This document shows positions 16,173 through 26,496 of a DNA stretch of 37,740 nucleotides, piece after piece. The stretch's first letter is position 1. Every line of letters starts with the position of its first letter. The notes beneath the pieces are model-generated. The model saw nothing but the letters and a program-made list of their open reading frames with translations, was not told the origin of the DNA and ran no database searches. This DNA comes from Acidimicrobiia bacterium (GTDB lineage: Bacteria > Actinomycetota > Acidimicrobiia > Spongiisociales > SHLN01): assembly GCA_029862065.1 (NCBI GenBank), contig JAOTYB010000005.1:1-37740 (forward strand), read 5' to 3'. A program made the position numbers and the translations under genes.

Positions 16173-18872
16173 ATGACCCACGACACACTTCAGCAAGCGC
16201 CCAATTGGCACGCCATGGATGGCCTGCTGGTGGCGGGCGAGCTGGCTACCGACGTTGCCGCCGGCTTGGCCGCACCCGAGGCCGCCCGACGACTCGACCG
16301 CTATGGGCCAAACGTGCTCGAGGCGGGCGTCCGCACCCCCTGGTACGTGGTGTTTGGCCGCCAGTTCGTCGACGCCCTCATCGTGATCCTGGCGGTGGCC
16401 GCCGCGGTCTCCCTCGCCCTAGACGAGATCACCGATGCCGTGACGATCGTGGTGATCCTCGTGCTCAACGGCGTACTCGGCTTCGTTCAGGAGTGGCGGG
16501 CCGAACGGGCCATCGAGGCTCTCCAGAAGCTGCTGGCCCAGGAGGCCCGGGTAGTTCGGGATGGGCGCGAAGCCGAGATCGACGCGACGCTCCTCGTTCC
16601 CGGCGACGTGGTCCTGGTCGAAACCGGGGCCAGGATGCCGGCCGACATGCGGATCGTCCACGCCGTCGATCTCAAGCTCGATGAGTCAACGCTCACCGGA
16701 GAATCGGAATCGGTCACCAAAGGCGAGGACGAGGTGGAGGCGACGACCCCTCTGGCCGAGCGGACATCGATGAGCTGGATGGGGACGACCGTCACCAACG
16801 GCCGGGCACGCGGGGTGGTGGTCGGCACCGGCATGACGACGGAGTTCGGCCGGATCGCCGAGCTCACCCGCTCGGTTGGGGTTGAGCACACCCCGCTGCA
16901 GAAGAAGTTGGCGAGGCTTGGAACCATCCTCGGGTTGATCGCAGTGGGGATTGCCGTCATCGTCGCCGCCACCGGGGCCTTGCTTGGCCAGGACCTCGAG
17001 GAGATGTTCTTCACCGGGGTCTCCCTGGCGGTGGCCGTCGTCCCCGAGGGCCTGCCGGCTGTGGTCACGATCACTCTGGCACTCGGCATTCGTCGGATGG
17101 TGGCACGCAAAGCGCTGCTTCGCCGTCTGCAAGCGGCCGAAACGCTGGGGGCCGCCACGGTCATCTGCACCGATAAGACCGGGACCCTCACGCAGAACGC
17201 CATGACGGTCAGGCGTCTGTGGGTGCCGTCGGGGCTGGCAGAACTGACGGGTGTCGGTTACTCCCCCGACGACGGAGAGCTGGTGGCGGAGCCCGGCCTG
17301 GACGTCTTGGAGGTGGCGGCCGCTTTCGAGTCGGGATTGTGGTGCAACCACGCTCGCATCGAACGCGATGAAGCCGGCTGGCGCAGCGTGGGCGAACCGA
17401 CGGAAGCCGCCCTCGTTACCGCCGCCCACAAGGCTGAGGTCACAGTCGACGTTGAGCCGGTCGGAGAGTTCAGTTTCAACTCCCGGCGCAAGCGGATGAC
17501 GGTGCTTGAAAGGTCGGACCGGGGGCTCATCGCCCACACCAAGGGCGCCCCGGAGGTGTTGCTCTCCCGCTGCGACATGGTCGGATGGGGGGACTCGGCC
17601 GTTGAGCTTGACGAGGCTGACCGCCGTGCGCTGCAAGAGGTGGCCGACCGATTTGCCGCCGACGGTTTACGGACGCTGGCGCTGGCCCGTCGCCTGTTGC
17701 CGGCTGAGATTGCTCTCGACGAGGACGAGGTGGAAACCGGCCTTTCGTTGCTCGGCATCGTCGGCATTCTCGATCCGCCCCGTCCCGAGGTGCCGGGGGC
17801 GGTGGCCGAGGCTCGGGCGGCAGGGATCCGGGTCGTCATGATCACGGGCGACGCCGCCGCCACTGCCCTGGCGATCGCCTCGGCGGTAGGGCTGGGCACC
17901 GACCGGGCGGTGGTCGGGAACGAGATCACAGGCATGAGCGACGATGAGCTCCGGGCTGCTCTGACGGACGGTGCGGTGTTCGCCAGGACCACGCCTGAGC
18001 ACAAGCTGCGCATTGTCCAGTTGCTGCAACACGACGGCGACGTGGTCGGCATGACTGGCGACGGGGTCAACGACGCTCCGGCCCTCAAGCAGGCCGACAT
18101 CGGCATCTCAATGGGGCTGCGTGGCACCGACGTCGCCAAGGGCGCGAGCGACATGATTCTCACCGACGACAACTTCGCCTCCATTATCGGAGCGATCTCG
18201 GAGGGGCGCCGCCAGTTCGACAACATCCAGAAGTTCATCCGGTACCTGTTGTCTTCCAACGCCGGCGAGGTCATCGCCATCTTCATCAACATCCTCCTGA
18301 ACGCCCCGCTTATCCTCTTGCCCGTTCAGATCTTGTGGATGAATCTCGTGACCGACGGGCTCACCGCTCTGGCGCTGGGGGTAGAGCCCTCCGAGGAGGG
18401 CATCATGGCGCGGCCACCGCGCGACCCGGCGGCGGCCATCCTCTCGCGGCGGGGCCTCCTCCAGATTGTCGGGTTCGGCGCCTACATCGGAGCGGCCACC
18501 CTGTTCCTGTTCCACTTCTATCGGGTGGGGCTCGACCGTGACGTGGCCCTCGCCCAAACCATGGCCTTCACCGGGATGGTCGTGCTCGAGCACATGAATG
18601 TGTTCAACTTCCGGGCGTTGCATGCGCCGATGCGGGTGATTGGATTCTTCTCCAACCCGTGGTTGCTGGGGGCCTGGACGTTCACGATCAGTTTGCAGGT
18701 GGCGGTCGTCTATGTGCCGTTCTTGCAGAACGCCTTCGGGACGGTGGCGCTCGGGCCGGCCGATTGGCTGTGGGTGATCGCCGTGTCGGTGCCCGTGTTC
18801 GTGATCGGCGAGATAGCCAAGACCATCGGCTGGTCAAAGAGCAGACCGCAGCTGCCAGTCTCGCCGGTTTAG
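16173..18872 (+). CDS. P2-type cation-transporting ATPase (CtpF/SERCA-like)
   Basis: [47 protein letters not shown], and N-terminal ATPase domain GLAAPEAARRLDRYGPNVL. Confidence 0.93.
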   Translation: MTHDTLQQAPNWHAMDGLLVAGELATDVAAGLAAPEAARRLDRYGPNVLEAGVRTPWYVVFGRQFVDALIVILAVAAAVSLALDEITDAVTIVVILVLNGVLGFVQEWRAERAIEALQKLLAQEARVVRDGREAEIDATLLVPGDVVLVETGARMPADMRIVHAVDLKLDESTLTGESESVTKGEDEVEATTPLAERTSMSWMGTTVTNGRARGVVVGTGMTTEFGRIAELTRSVGVEHTPLQKKLARLGTILGLIAVGIAVIVAATGALLGQDLEEMFFTGVSLAVAVVPEGLPAVVTITLALGIRRMVARKALLRRLQAAETLGAATVICTDKTGTLTQNAMTVRRLWVPSGLAELTGVGYSPDDGELVAEPGLDVLEVAAAFESGLWCNHARIERDEAGWRSVGEPTEAALVTAAHKAEVTVDVEPVGEFSFNSRRKRMTVLERSDRGLIAHTKGAPEVLLSRCDMVGWGDSAVELDEADRRALQEVADRFAADGLRTLALARRLLPAEIALDEDEVETGLSLLGIVGILDPPRPEVPGAVAEARAAGIRVVMITGDAAATALAIASAVGLGTDRAVVGNEITGMSDDELRAALTDGAVFARTTPEHKLRIVQLLQHDGDVVGMTGDGVNDAPALKQADIGISMGLRGTDVAKGASDMILTDDNFASIIGAISEGRRQFDNIQKFIRYLLSSNAGEVIAIFINILLNAPLILLPVQILWMNLVTDGLTALALGVEPSEEGIMARPPRDPAAAILSRRGLLQIVGFGAYIGAATLFLFHFYRVGLDRDVALAQTMAFTGMVVLEHMNVFNFRALHAPMRVIGFFSNPWLLGAWTFTISLQVAVVYVPFLQNAFGTVALGPADWLWVIAVSVPVFVIGEIAKTIGWSKSRPQLPVSPV

Positions 18873-19330
18873 AGTCGGCCCGGTCGCGTGCGGGGAGCGA
18901 ACCCGGCACCCGACGACCGCCCGCTCATCTCATCGATGGGGATCTTGACCACCACTTCTTTGGGGGCCAGCGGGCTGGGGCGGGAAAAGGCCAGGGCCGA
19001 GCCGAACACGTTGCGGTACTTCACCAGGAGCAGCCCGATGGCGTCGGCTTCTTCACCCGAGTCCTCAACTACCTCGGCCGTTCCCCAGAGCAAGACGCTT
19101 TCCCAGTCCCCTTGCTCGTTGGAATACCGGCTCACTTCTACACAACACCGGCCGCCGGACAGCAACGCCGTCAGCCGTCGACCCGGTCCGGTTCGGAGGT
19201 AGAGGGCATCGTTCAGCTGAACGAACGAGATGGGGGTGACGTAGGGCTCGCCGTCGGTGATGACGGCCAGATGGCCGACTGGCTCCTCGGCGAGTAGTCG
19301 ATGGCACTGAGCCTGCGTTATCGGTTCCAC
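18869..19330 (-). CDS. Pyridoxamine 5'-phosphate oxidase-like flavin-binding protein
   Basis: GTG start. EEPVGHLAVITDGEPYVTPISFVQLNDALYLRTGPG is a typical split-barrel PNPOx-like N-terminus. Confidence 0.85.
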   Translation of the reverse strand: MEPITQAQCHRLLAEEPVGHLAVITDGEPYVTPISFVQLNDALYLRTGPGRRLTALLSGGRCCVEVSRYSNEQGDWESVLLWGTAEVVEDSGEEADAIGLLLVKYRNVFGSALAFSRPSPLAPKEVVVKIPIDEMSGRSSGAGFAPRTRPGRL

Positions 19331-19446
19331 AATCCAAGACTGATAGACGAAGTGGTACCGAGCCTAGAGCATTAGGACCCTGATGAGATCGGCACTCACG
19401 CTCGAGGCCGGGGGCGCTCCACCCCGGGCCTTGGTACGCTCCACAG

Positions 19447-20292
19447 ATGGATTCGATACGCCGCTTGTCCGAGCCCGACCTCCGCAAGCCCGTGGCGATC
19501 GTCGCCTTTGAAGGGTGGAACGATGCCAGCGATGCTGCCAGCGGCACGGTTGCCTACCTCATCGGACAGTTCGACGCCGAGCCGTTTCTCGTTATCGATC
19601 CCGAGCTCTTCATCGACTTTCACGAGACCCGGCCGACCGTGGTTGTGGAAGGGGGCGTCGCCGAGGACCTGGCCTGGCCTGCGACGAAGATGTATGCAGT
19701 GCAGCTCGACGGAGAGCAGCGAGATCTCGTGCTGGTGCTGGGGGATGAGCCCCAGTTACGCTGGCAGACCTATGGCGCACTGCTGCTCGATGAGCTCAGA
19801 CGGGTAGGTGTTGAACAGGTGGTGCTGCTCGGCGCCTTCCTGGGCCCGGTGCCCCACACGGGACCGGTTCCGGTCATAGGGACGGCGGCCTCCACCGACG
19901 AGCTGTCCGGCCTCGGCCTAACCGGAGCCGACTATGAGGGACCGACCGGCATCGTCGGCGTGTTGTCCCACTTGTTCCGGGAGGAGGGGTTCTCCACGCT
20001 CAGTTTGTGGGCGGCCACCTCCCACTACCTCGGCACCAATCCCAACCCCAAGGCCATGCTGGCTCTGCTGGAGAAGGCCGACCGGCTCCTCGACCTACGC
20101 GTTGACGCCACCGAGTTGGCGGAAGTGGCCGGCGAATTCGAAGCGCGGGTTGATGCGGCGATGGCCGCATCGGAGGAATTCACCAGCTACGTACGCCGCC
20201 TCGAGTCGCTGCAGAGTGGCTCACCCGACTTCGACCCCTCAGATGCAGCCGACCTGATCTCCGAGGTCGAGAGCTTCCTCAAGGACAATTAG
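19447..20292 (+). CDS. PAC2 family protein
   Basis: KPVAIVAFEGWNDASDAASGTVAYL; YEGPTGIVGVLSHLFREEGFSTLSLWAATSHYL. Confidence 0.9.
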   Translation: MDSIRRLSEPDLRKPVAIVAFEGWNDASDAASGTVAYLIGQFDAEPFLVIDPELFIDFHETRPTVVVEGGVAEDLAWPATKMYAVQLDGEQRDLVLVLGDEPQLRWQTYGALLLDELRRVGVEQVVLLGAFLGPVPHTGPVPVIGTAASTDELSGLGLTGADYEGPTGIVGVLSHLFREEGFSTLSLWAATSHYLGTNPNPKAMLALLEKADRLLDLRVDATELAEVAGEFEARVDAAMAASEEFTSYVRRLESLQSGSPDFDPSDAADLISEVESFLKDN

Positions 20293-20296
20293 TCAA

Positions 20297-22471
20297 CTAC
20301 CTGGCGAAACGCTTCAACCGAACGCTATTCAGCACGACGCTCACGCTCGAGAAGGCCATGGCGAGAGCGGCTATCGAAGGGTCGAGCTGGCCAAAGGCTG
20401 CGAGCGGTATGGCGGCGGCGTTGTAGAAGAAGGCCCAGAACAGGTTCTGTCCGATGGTGCGGTGGGTGCGGCGGGCCAGTTTGACCGCCGTCACGACCTG
20501 GCGGGGATCGCCCGACAACAGCACGATGTCGCCGGATTCAATGGCGATGTCGGTTCCGGAGCCGACGGCCATGCCCAGATCAGCCTGAGTGAGAGCCGGA
20601 GCGTCGTTCACGCCATCTCCGACAAAGGCGACGATCTCGCCTTCTTGCTGGAGCGCCTCGACTGCGGCTGCCTTCTCGGCCGGAACCACGCTGTCGAGCA
20701 CCCTCCCGATCCCGACGTCCTTCGCCACCGCCTGAGCCGTCACCGGATTGTCGCCGGTCACCATGACGAGGTCGATATCCATTGCCCGGAGGTCGGTCAT
20801 GGCCGCCGACACACCCGGCCGGGGGGCGTCAACCAGCGCCACGTGGCCTCGCACCTCTCCGTTCCAGGCTGCGACGAACACCGTGCGGCCCCCGCTTTCC
20901 AGCCCGGAGATCTGCCGTTTCACTTCCTCGGACACAGGGATGCCGAGGCTCTCTATGAGACGCTCGTTGCCGATCTGAACGGCGGTGGTGTCCACCGTGC
21001 CGCGAATTCCCCCGCCGGGCAGTTCCTCGACGTCGGTCGGTGAAATGAGCGTTAGGTCTCGCTCCTCGGCTTCGAGGGTCACCGCTCGCGCCACCGGATG
21101 GCCGCTGGCAGACTCCAGTGAGCCAACCAGGGTTAAGAAGCGGTCGGGGTCGACGGTTGTCTCGATGTGCTCGACTGTCATGCGGCCGGAGGTAATGGTC
21201 CCGGTCTTGTCGAAGGCGACGGTGTCGATCGTCCGGGCGCGCTCGAACACCTCGGCCGTCTTGAAGAGCACTCCGAGCTCGGCGCCTCGGCCTGATCCGA
21301 CCATGATGGCGGTAGGGGTCGCCAACCCGAGAGCACACGGACACGCGATGATGAGGACGGCAACCGCGTTTCTCCACGACGTCTCCACTTCCCCGCTCAC
21401 CGCCAGCCACACGATGCCGGTGGTTAGGGCCACGAGGATGACAACGGGCACGAAAACCGAAGACACCCGATCGGCCAGGCGTTGGGCGGGCGCCTTTGAG
21501 GCCTGGGCCCGTTCAACCATGTGGGCGATTTGGGCAAGGGCGGTGTCTGAGCCGATGGCCGTGGCTTCCACCACCACCCGCCCCTGGTGGTTGATCGTGG
21601 CGCCATAGACGACATCGCCTGGGCCTTTGTCCACCGGGAGTGCCTCACCGGTGAGCAGGCTCTCGTTGAATGACGAGCGCCCGGCGTTGATGAGGCCGTC
21701 GGTGGGGATCTTCTCGCCGGGGTTGACCACCATGAGATCCCCGGGCCGGACGGTCTCGGCGGACACAAGCGTCTCGACCCCGTTGCGGAGGAGGCGGGCT
21801 TCTTTGGCTCCCAGCTCGAGCAGCCGGCTAATCGCTTGAGAGGCGCTGCCCTTGGCCCGTGCCTCGAAATAGCGGCCGAGGAGAATGAACGTGACGATGA
21901 GAGCGGCCGTCTCGAAGAACACCTCTTCGTCGGCGAAGATCGCCCACACCGAGTAGCCGTAGGCCGCCAGCGTGCCAACCGACACAAGTGTGTCCATGCT
22001 GGTGTCCAGGGCTCGCAGCCGCAGCCAGGCGTTGCGGTGGAACTGCCAGCCAAAGACGAACACCACCGGAGTGGCCAGCGCCCACACGGTGAGCCGGACG
22101 GCGTCGCCCCCATCGGTGAGCAGCATGATCAACATGAGGGGGATCGTGAAGGCCGCCGCCCGGGCGAGGTTTCGCCGCTGGAACTTGACGTCCCGGTCGA
22201 ATCGCTCGGTCGGGACCTCGCGCTCGTCCTCCTCGGTTATCTCGGTGAGGTGGTAGCCGAGCTTGTCAATCGCCGCCGTCAGCTGACCGACATTGGCGCC
22301 GGGATTCAACGTCACGGTCGCACCGGCGCCGGGGTAGTTGACGACCGCCGACTCGACACCGTCCTGCTTGCCGAGCACCCGCTCGATCCGGACCGCACAC
22401 GAGGCACAGGTCATGCCTTGGACGGCGAATTCGACCGATGTTGGGGCCTCGGTCGGGGGAGACTCGATCAT
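20297..22471 (-). CDS. copA: Heavy-metal (copper) translocating P1B-type ATPase
   Basis: HMA domain [63 protein letters not shown]. Confidence 0.92.
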   Translation of the reverse strand: MIESPPTEAPTSVEFAVQGMTCASCAVRIERVLGKQDGVESAVVNYPGAGATVTLNPGANVGQLTAAIDKLGYHLTEITEEDEREVPTERFDRDVKFQRRNLARAAAFTIPLMLIMLLTDGGDAVRLTVWALATPVVFVFGWQFHRNAWLRLRALDTSMDTLVSVGTLAAYGYSVWAIFADEEVFFETAALIVTFILLGRYFEARAKGSASQAISRLLELGAKEARLLRNGVETLVSAETVRPGDLMVVNPGEKIPTDGLINAGRSSFNESLLTGEALPVDKGPGDVVYGATINHQGRVVVEATAIGSDTALAQIAHMVERAQASKAPAQRLADRVSSVFVPVVILVALTTGIVWLAVSGEVETSWRNAVAVLIIACPCALGLATPTAIMVGSGRGAELGVLFKTAEVFERARTIDTVAFDKTGTITSGRMTVEHIETTVDPDRFLTLVGSLESASGHPVARAVTLEAEERDLTLISPTDVEELPGGGIRGTVDTTAVQIGNERLIESLGIPVSEEVKRQISGLESGGRTVFVAAWNGEVRGHVALVDAPRPGVSAAMTDLRAMDIDLVMVTGDNPVTAQAVAKDVGIGRVLDSVVPAEKAAAVEALQQEGEIVAFVGDGVNDAPALTQADLGMAVGSGTDIAIESGDIVLLSGDPRQVVTAVKLARRTHRTIGQNLFWAFFYNAAAIPLAAFGQLDPSIAALAMAFSSVSVVLNSVRLKRFAR

Positions 22472-22677
22472 TGAGCTACTTCGTAGCCTTGATCCTCAAT
22501 GGCGGAAACGATTTCGTCGAGCCCGACCTGGGCGGTCTCGTACGTAATGGTCACGGTCTTCTCCGGGATGTCGACGACGGAATCGGTCACACCCGATAGC
22601 TCGGACGTAGCTCCTTCGATCGACACCTTGCAGTGGTCGCAGGAGATATCGGGTACAGAGAGTGTTTGGATTTCCAT
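22468..22677 (-). CDS. CopZ-like heavy-metal chaperone (HMA domain), 69 aa
   Basis: Start at [27 protein letters not shown]. 4-bp overlap with copA. The track's longer ORF is an upstream extension. Confidence 0.88.
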   Translation of the reverse strand: MEIQTLSVPDISCDHCKVSIEGATSELSGVTDSVVDIPEKTVTITYETAQVGLDEIVSAIEDQGYEVAQ

Positions 22678-22685
22678 AGCGCACA

Positions 22686-22724
22686 AGCATATCCCGCAAT
22701 CCGGCTTTGCGTGGTCCGTAAACT
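22686..22724. promoter_or_regulatory. Divergent leaderless-type -10 boxes for copZ-like and cystathionine beta-synthase genes
   Basis: Minus strand TATGCT (22691-22686), 8 nt before ATG at 22677. Plus strand TAAACT (22719-22724), 8 nt before ATG at 22733. Confidence 0.55.
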
Positions 22725-22732
22725 CAACGGCC

Positions 22733-23692
22733 ATGGAGATCCGGCCCAGCATTTTGGAGGCAATTGGCAACACGCCCCTGGTCCGTCTGGCCCGTCTCCA
22801 TCCGCCGGGCAACCTGGTCGCCAAGCTCGAGTACACCAACCCGGGAGGCTCGATCAAGGACCGGATCGGGATAACGATGATTGAGGCGGCCGAGCGTGAT
22901 GGACTGCTCAAACCGGGTGGGACGATCGTCGAGCCGACGAGTGGCAACACGGGGGTTGGTCTGGCCCTGGCAGCTGCGGTCAAGGGCTACCGGCTCGTGT
23001 GCGTGATGCCGGACAAGATGTCGCAGGAGAAGATCGACGGGTTGCGGGCCTACGGCGCCGAGGTGCACGTCGCTCCGACCGATGTGGATCCCGGCGACCC
23101 CCGGTCCTATTACTCGACCGCCGCCCGGCTGGTGGCGGAGATCCCCGGCGCCTTCAGCCCGAATCAGTATGCCAACCCGGCCAACCCGATCTCCCATTAT
23201 GAGACCACCGGGCCGGAGATCTGGACGCAGACCGACGGCTCGATCGATGTCCTGGTGGTGGGGGTGGGCACCGGAGGGACGATCACGGGAACGGCTCGTT
23301 ACCTCAAGGAACAGGCCCCGGACGTTGAAGTGGTCGGCGTGGATCCGGTGGGGTCGATCTACACGGCCACGTCGGACGCTGAGGTCCACACCTACCTGAC
23401 CGAGGGCGTGGGCGAGGACTTCTGGCCCGAGACCTTCGATCCCGATGTCGTTGACCGGTTCGTGCAGGTGAGTGACGCGGCGGCCTACGCCATGGCCCGC
23501 CGGTTGGCCAGTGTCGAGGGTGTGCTGGTCGGGTCCTCCGGAGGATTGGCGGTTGAGGGGGCGCTGGAGGTGGCCACCGACGCCCCCGACAAGCTGGTGG
23601 TGGTGATCATCGCCGACTCAGGCCGCAGCTATGTTTCCAAAGTGTTCAACGATGAATGGATGATCGCCAGCGGGCTCATGGAGGGGCAGTGA
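22733..23692 (+). CDS. Cystathionine beta-synthase / cysteine synthase family, no C-terminal CBS domains
   Basis: IGNTPLVRLARL, YTNPGGSIKDRIG, EPTSGNTGVGLALAAAVKGYR. C-terminal SKVFNDEWM is CBS-like. Confidence 0.88.
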   Translation: MEIRPSILEAIGNTPLVRLARLHPPGNLVAKLEYTNPGGSIKDRIGITMIEAAERDGLLKPGGTIVEPTSGNTGVGLALAAAVKGYRLVCVMPDKMSQEKIDGLRAYGAEVHVAPTDVDPGDPRSYYSTAARLVAEIPGAFSPNQYANPANPISHYETTGPEIWTQTDGSIDVLVVGVGTGGTITGTARYLKEQAPDVEVVGVDPVGSIYTATSDAEVHTYLTEGVGEDFWPETFDPDVVDRFVQVSDAAAYAMARRLASVEGVLVGSSGGLAVEGALEVATDAPDKLVVVIIADSGRSYVSKVFNDEWMIASGLMEGQ

Positions 23693-24834
23693 GGAAGCGC
23701 AAGTACGAGACGATCGCCATCCACGCCGGTCAGGACCCCGATCCGACCACCGGGGCGGTAGTCACCCCCATATACGCAACCTCTACCTATGCCCAGGAGG
23801 CACCGGGCAAGACGGTCTACGAGTACTCGCGCACCGATAACCCCACCCGCACCGCCTTGCAGACTGCGCTCGGCGAACTCGAAGGTGTCGGGGATGGTGG
23901 AGGAGCGGTTGCCACCGCTTCGGGGATGGCGGCTGTGGCTCTGCTGGGGTATCTGCACAAGCCGGGTGACCACGTGGTGATTCCCAACGACGCCTATGGA
24001 GGCACCTACCGGTTCATCGCCCGGGTCCTTGGTGAGCAGGGTGTCGAGTGGACCGTGGTGGACCAGACCGACCTGGTGGCGGTCGAGAAGGCACTCCGCC
24101 CCGAGACCACCTGGGTGCTCGCCGAGACGCCAACCAACCCCCTGTTACGGGTGGTCGACATCGCGGCCATCGCCGGCCTTGCTCATGCCGGCGGAGCCCG
24201 GCTGGTGGTCGACAACACCTTTGCCACGTCCTACCTCCAGCAGCCCCTGGCACTGGGCGCCGACATGTCGTTGTACTCCACCACCAAATACGTGGGGGGC
24301 CACAGCGACGTTGTCGGGGGAGCGCTGGTGACCGACGACGCCGAGCTGCTCGAGCAGCTGCGGTTCTACCAGAACGCGGCCGGACCGGTTCCCGGCCCCT
24401 TTGACGTCTATCTCACCTTGCGTGGCCTGAAGACTCTGGCAGTGCGCATGGATCGCCATTGTGCAAACGCCCGCACGATCGCCGAGTTCTTGACGGGACA
24501 CCAGGCGGTGGGTGAGGTGTTTTTCCCCGGCCTCGAATCACATCCCCAGCACGAGCTGGCCGCCACTCAGATGGCGGATTTCGGCGGCATGATCTCCTTC
24601 CGCACTAAGGCCGGCCCCGATGTTGCGGAGAAGGTGGTGGCTCGTACCGAGCTGTTCTTCCTGGCCGAGAGTCTGGGCGGGGTTGAGTCGCTGATTGAGG
24701 TCCCTGCCCTCATGACACACATGTCGGTGGCCGGCACCGATCTGGAAGTGCCGGCGGATCTGGTCAGATTGTCGGTGGGTATCGAGCATGTCGATGACCT
24801 CATCGAAGACCTCGACCAAGCCCTGTCCGGGTAG
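23689..24834 (+). CDS. Cystathionine gamma-synthase/gamma-lyase (PLP)
   Basis: GTG start overlapping the upstream TGA. KYETIAIHAGQDPDPTTGAVVTPIYATSTYAQ. SLYSTTKYVGGHSDVVGG PLP-Lys motif. Confidence 0.9.
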   Translation: MRKRKYETIAIHAGQDPDPTTGAVVTPIYATSTYAQEAPGKTVYEYSRTDNPTRTALQTALGELEGVGDGGGAVATASGMAAVALLGYLHKPGDHVVIPNDAYGGTYRFIARVLGEQGVEWTVVDQTDLVAVEKALRPETTWVLAETPTNPLLRVVDIAAIAGLAHAGGARLVVDNTFATSYLQQPLALGADMSLYSTTKYVGGHSDVVGGALVTDDAELLEQLRFYQNAAGPVPGPFDVYLTLRGLKTLAVRMDRHCANARTIAEFLTGHQAVGEVFFPGLESHPQHELAATQMADFGGMISFRTKAGPDVAEKVVARTELFFLAESLGGVESLIEVPALMTHMSVAGTDLEVPADLVRLSVGIEHVDDLIEDLDQALSG

Positions 24835-24841
24835 CCGACCA

Positions 24842-25306
24842 GTGAGCGGGTTCGTTGAACGGGGAGGGGTGTGGGTGGCCGTGCAGGTGGCGTTGTTGGC
24901 GGCCATCGTGCTCATCGGGCGCCTCGATCTTGCCTCCTACAGCTTGACGGGAAGCGGCACCATCGCCTGGGTCTTGATCGGCATCGCTCTGGTGGTGGGG
25001 GTGGCGGCCTCGTTGTCGCTCGGCCGCAATCTCACCCCCTACCCGAAACCGGTGCAAGCCGGCACCATGATTGAGCGCGGGCCGTATCGAGTGGTCCGCC
25101 ACCCCATGTACACGGCCGTCATCGTCGGGATGTTCGGCGTGGCAATCAGGGCGGAGGACTGGCTGAGCCTGCTGTTGGCGCTCACGCTCATACCGTTCTT
25201 CTTCGCCAAGAGCAGCTTCGAGGAGCGGCATTTGATCGAGCACTACCCGGACTACCCGGCCTACCGGCAGCGAGTCCCGCGTCGCCTCGTCCCAGGACTG
25301 TTGTAG
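24842..25306 (+). CDS. Isoprenylcysteine carboxyl methyltransferase-like (ICMT/PEMT) membrane protein
   Basis: ERGPYRVVRHPMYTAVIVGMFGVA...EERHLIEHYPDYPAYRQRVPRRLVPGLL. Confidence 0.88.
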   Translation: MSGFVERGGVWVAVQVALLAAIVLIGRLDLASYSLTGSGTIAWVLIGIALVVGVAASLSLGRNLTPYPKPVQAGTMIERGPYRVVRHPMYTAVIVGMFGVAIRAEDWLSLLLALTLIPFFFAKSSFEERHLIEHYPDYPAYRQRVPRRLVPGLL

Positions 25307-25308
25307 GC

Positions 25309-26463
25309 CTAACCGGCGGAATGGGACCGGCAGCCGCCGACGGTCCAGACGTCGCTTGCTCGGGTCCCGGTGCCGTACACGGTTGCGGCCGACAGCGATT
25401 CAACTGCGCAATAGAACGTTCCGGATGGGCCACCGGTTACCAGCAATCCCGACGAGGTGCTGCCCCGGTAATACAGAGTGCCGAACCCCACCTCCTGGCG
25501 CGAGACGAAGATGAGGCCACCGTCGCGATTGGCAAGCTCTTCGTCCCCGAACCCGAAGCCGTCCTTGTCGACGAAGACGCTCCGCACCGTGAAGAGGGCG
25601 GTCTCGAGTAGCTCATTGGCCGCCGCGGTCATGCGGTCATCGATGAGAGCTTCAAATGCCAGGCAGGGATTGCCGACCACCCGCCACACTCCCTGCCCGC
25701 CGACCAACTCCCACTCACTCTGCTCGAGCGAGCCCAACCGGGCCGAGACGGTTGCCCGTTCCCCGGCGATGGCAAGGGAGGTGAGTGCCAGCTCGTTGCT
25801 ATCGGTGAGGACCAGACCCTCCGGCCACTGGGAGGCCAGCTCTTCGGAGCGGCAGGCTGCGTCGGGCTGGAAGGTGTCGGCCGCCGCCACCCCGTCACCG
25901 GTGGCGAGGGCCTCGGCCAGCGACTGCAACGTCGCGGCAACCGCGGCTTCGTCGGGGCCGGACGCTGAGAACGGATTACCCCACCCGCCGGCAGTAGCTC
26001 CGTCGGTGCAGGCCGACAACGCCCCCTCGAAGCTGTCCCCGAAGCCGTAGTCATCGCCCGAGGGGGAGGCCCCGACACAGAACCAGGTTCCGCTTTCGCT
26101 CCTGGCATACAGGGTGGCTCGTTGGTTGGAACCGTCGAACGCCACGCCGGGTTTGAGAGCCGCCTCTTGCAGCGAGATGACGTCGACCGTTGGTACGCGA
26201 CGATCGATGTCGGCTTGAGTGTTCTCGAAGCTGCCGCTTTCGTCCCTGGCCTCGTGGGCCGCCCTCAGTACCTTGCGCAAATCGGCCTGGGCCAACAGGT
26301 CGGCCTCGGTTGGGTTGATCGGTGCTGTTGTCGTGGTGGTAGCAGTCGCCGGAGCCGGCGGGAGGAGGGCGCGGGTGATCTCGGGTGGCTCCGCAGTCTC
26401 AGCACAGGCGGTTGCCAGCACCGCCACCACGATGAGGGCCGCTCGACGAGTAAAGGTTGCCAT
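25309..26463 (-). CDS. Modular secreted lipoprotein: pilin-head-like, NTF2-like, pilin-head-like
   Basis: MATFTRRAALIVVAVLATAC lipobox. GTWFCVGASPSG...C...NPF, VWRVVGNPC and GTFYCAVES...C modules match those of 11821-13287. Confidence 0.75.
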   Translation of the reverse strand: MATFTRRAALIVVAVLATACAETAEPPEITRALLPPAPATATTTTTAPINPTEADLLAQADLRKVLRAAHEARDESGSFENTQADIDRRVPTVDVISLQEAALKPGVAFDGSNQRATLYARSESGTWFCVGASPSGDDYGFGDSFEGALSACTDGATAGGWGNPFSASGPDEAAVAATLQSLAEALATGDGVAAADTFQPDAACRSEELASQWPEGLVLTDSNELALTSLAIAGERATVSARLGSLEQSEWELVGGQGVWRVVGNPCLAFEALIDDRMTAAANELLETALFTVRSVFVDKDGFGFGDEELANRDGGLIFVSRQEVGFGTLYYRGSTSSGLLVTGGPSGTFYCAVESLSAATVYGTGTRASDVWTVGGCRSHSAG

Positions 26464-26496
26464 GGGCCATGCCATCGACTCGGCCCGGGCACGGCT

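Noticed and set aside
19405-19430. GC-rich imperfect palindrome GGCCGGGGGCGCTCCACCCCGGGCC upstream of PAC2
   Set aside because: Imperfect and short; could be chance in GC-rich sequence and no further support.
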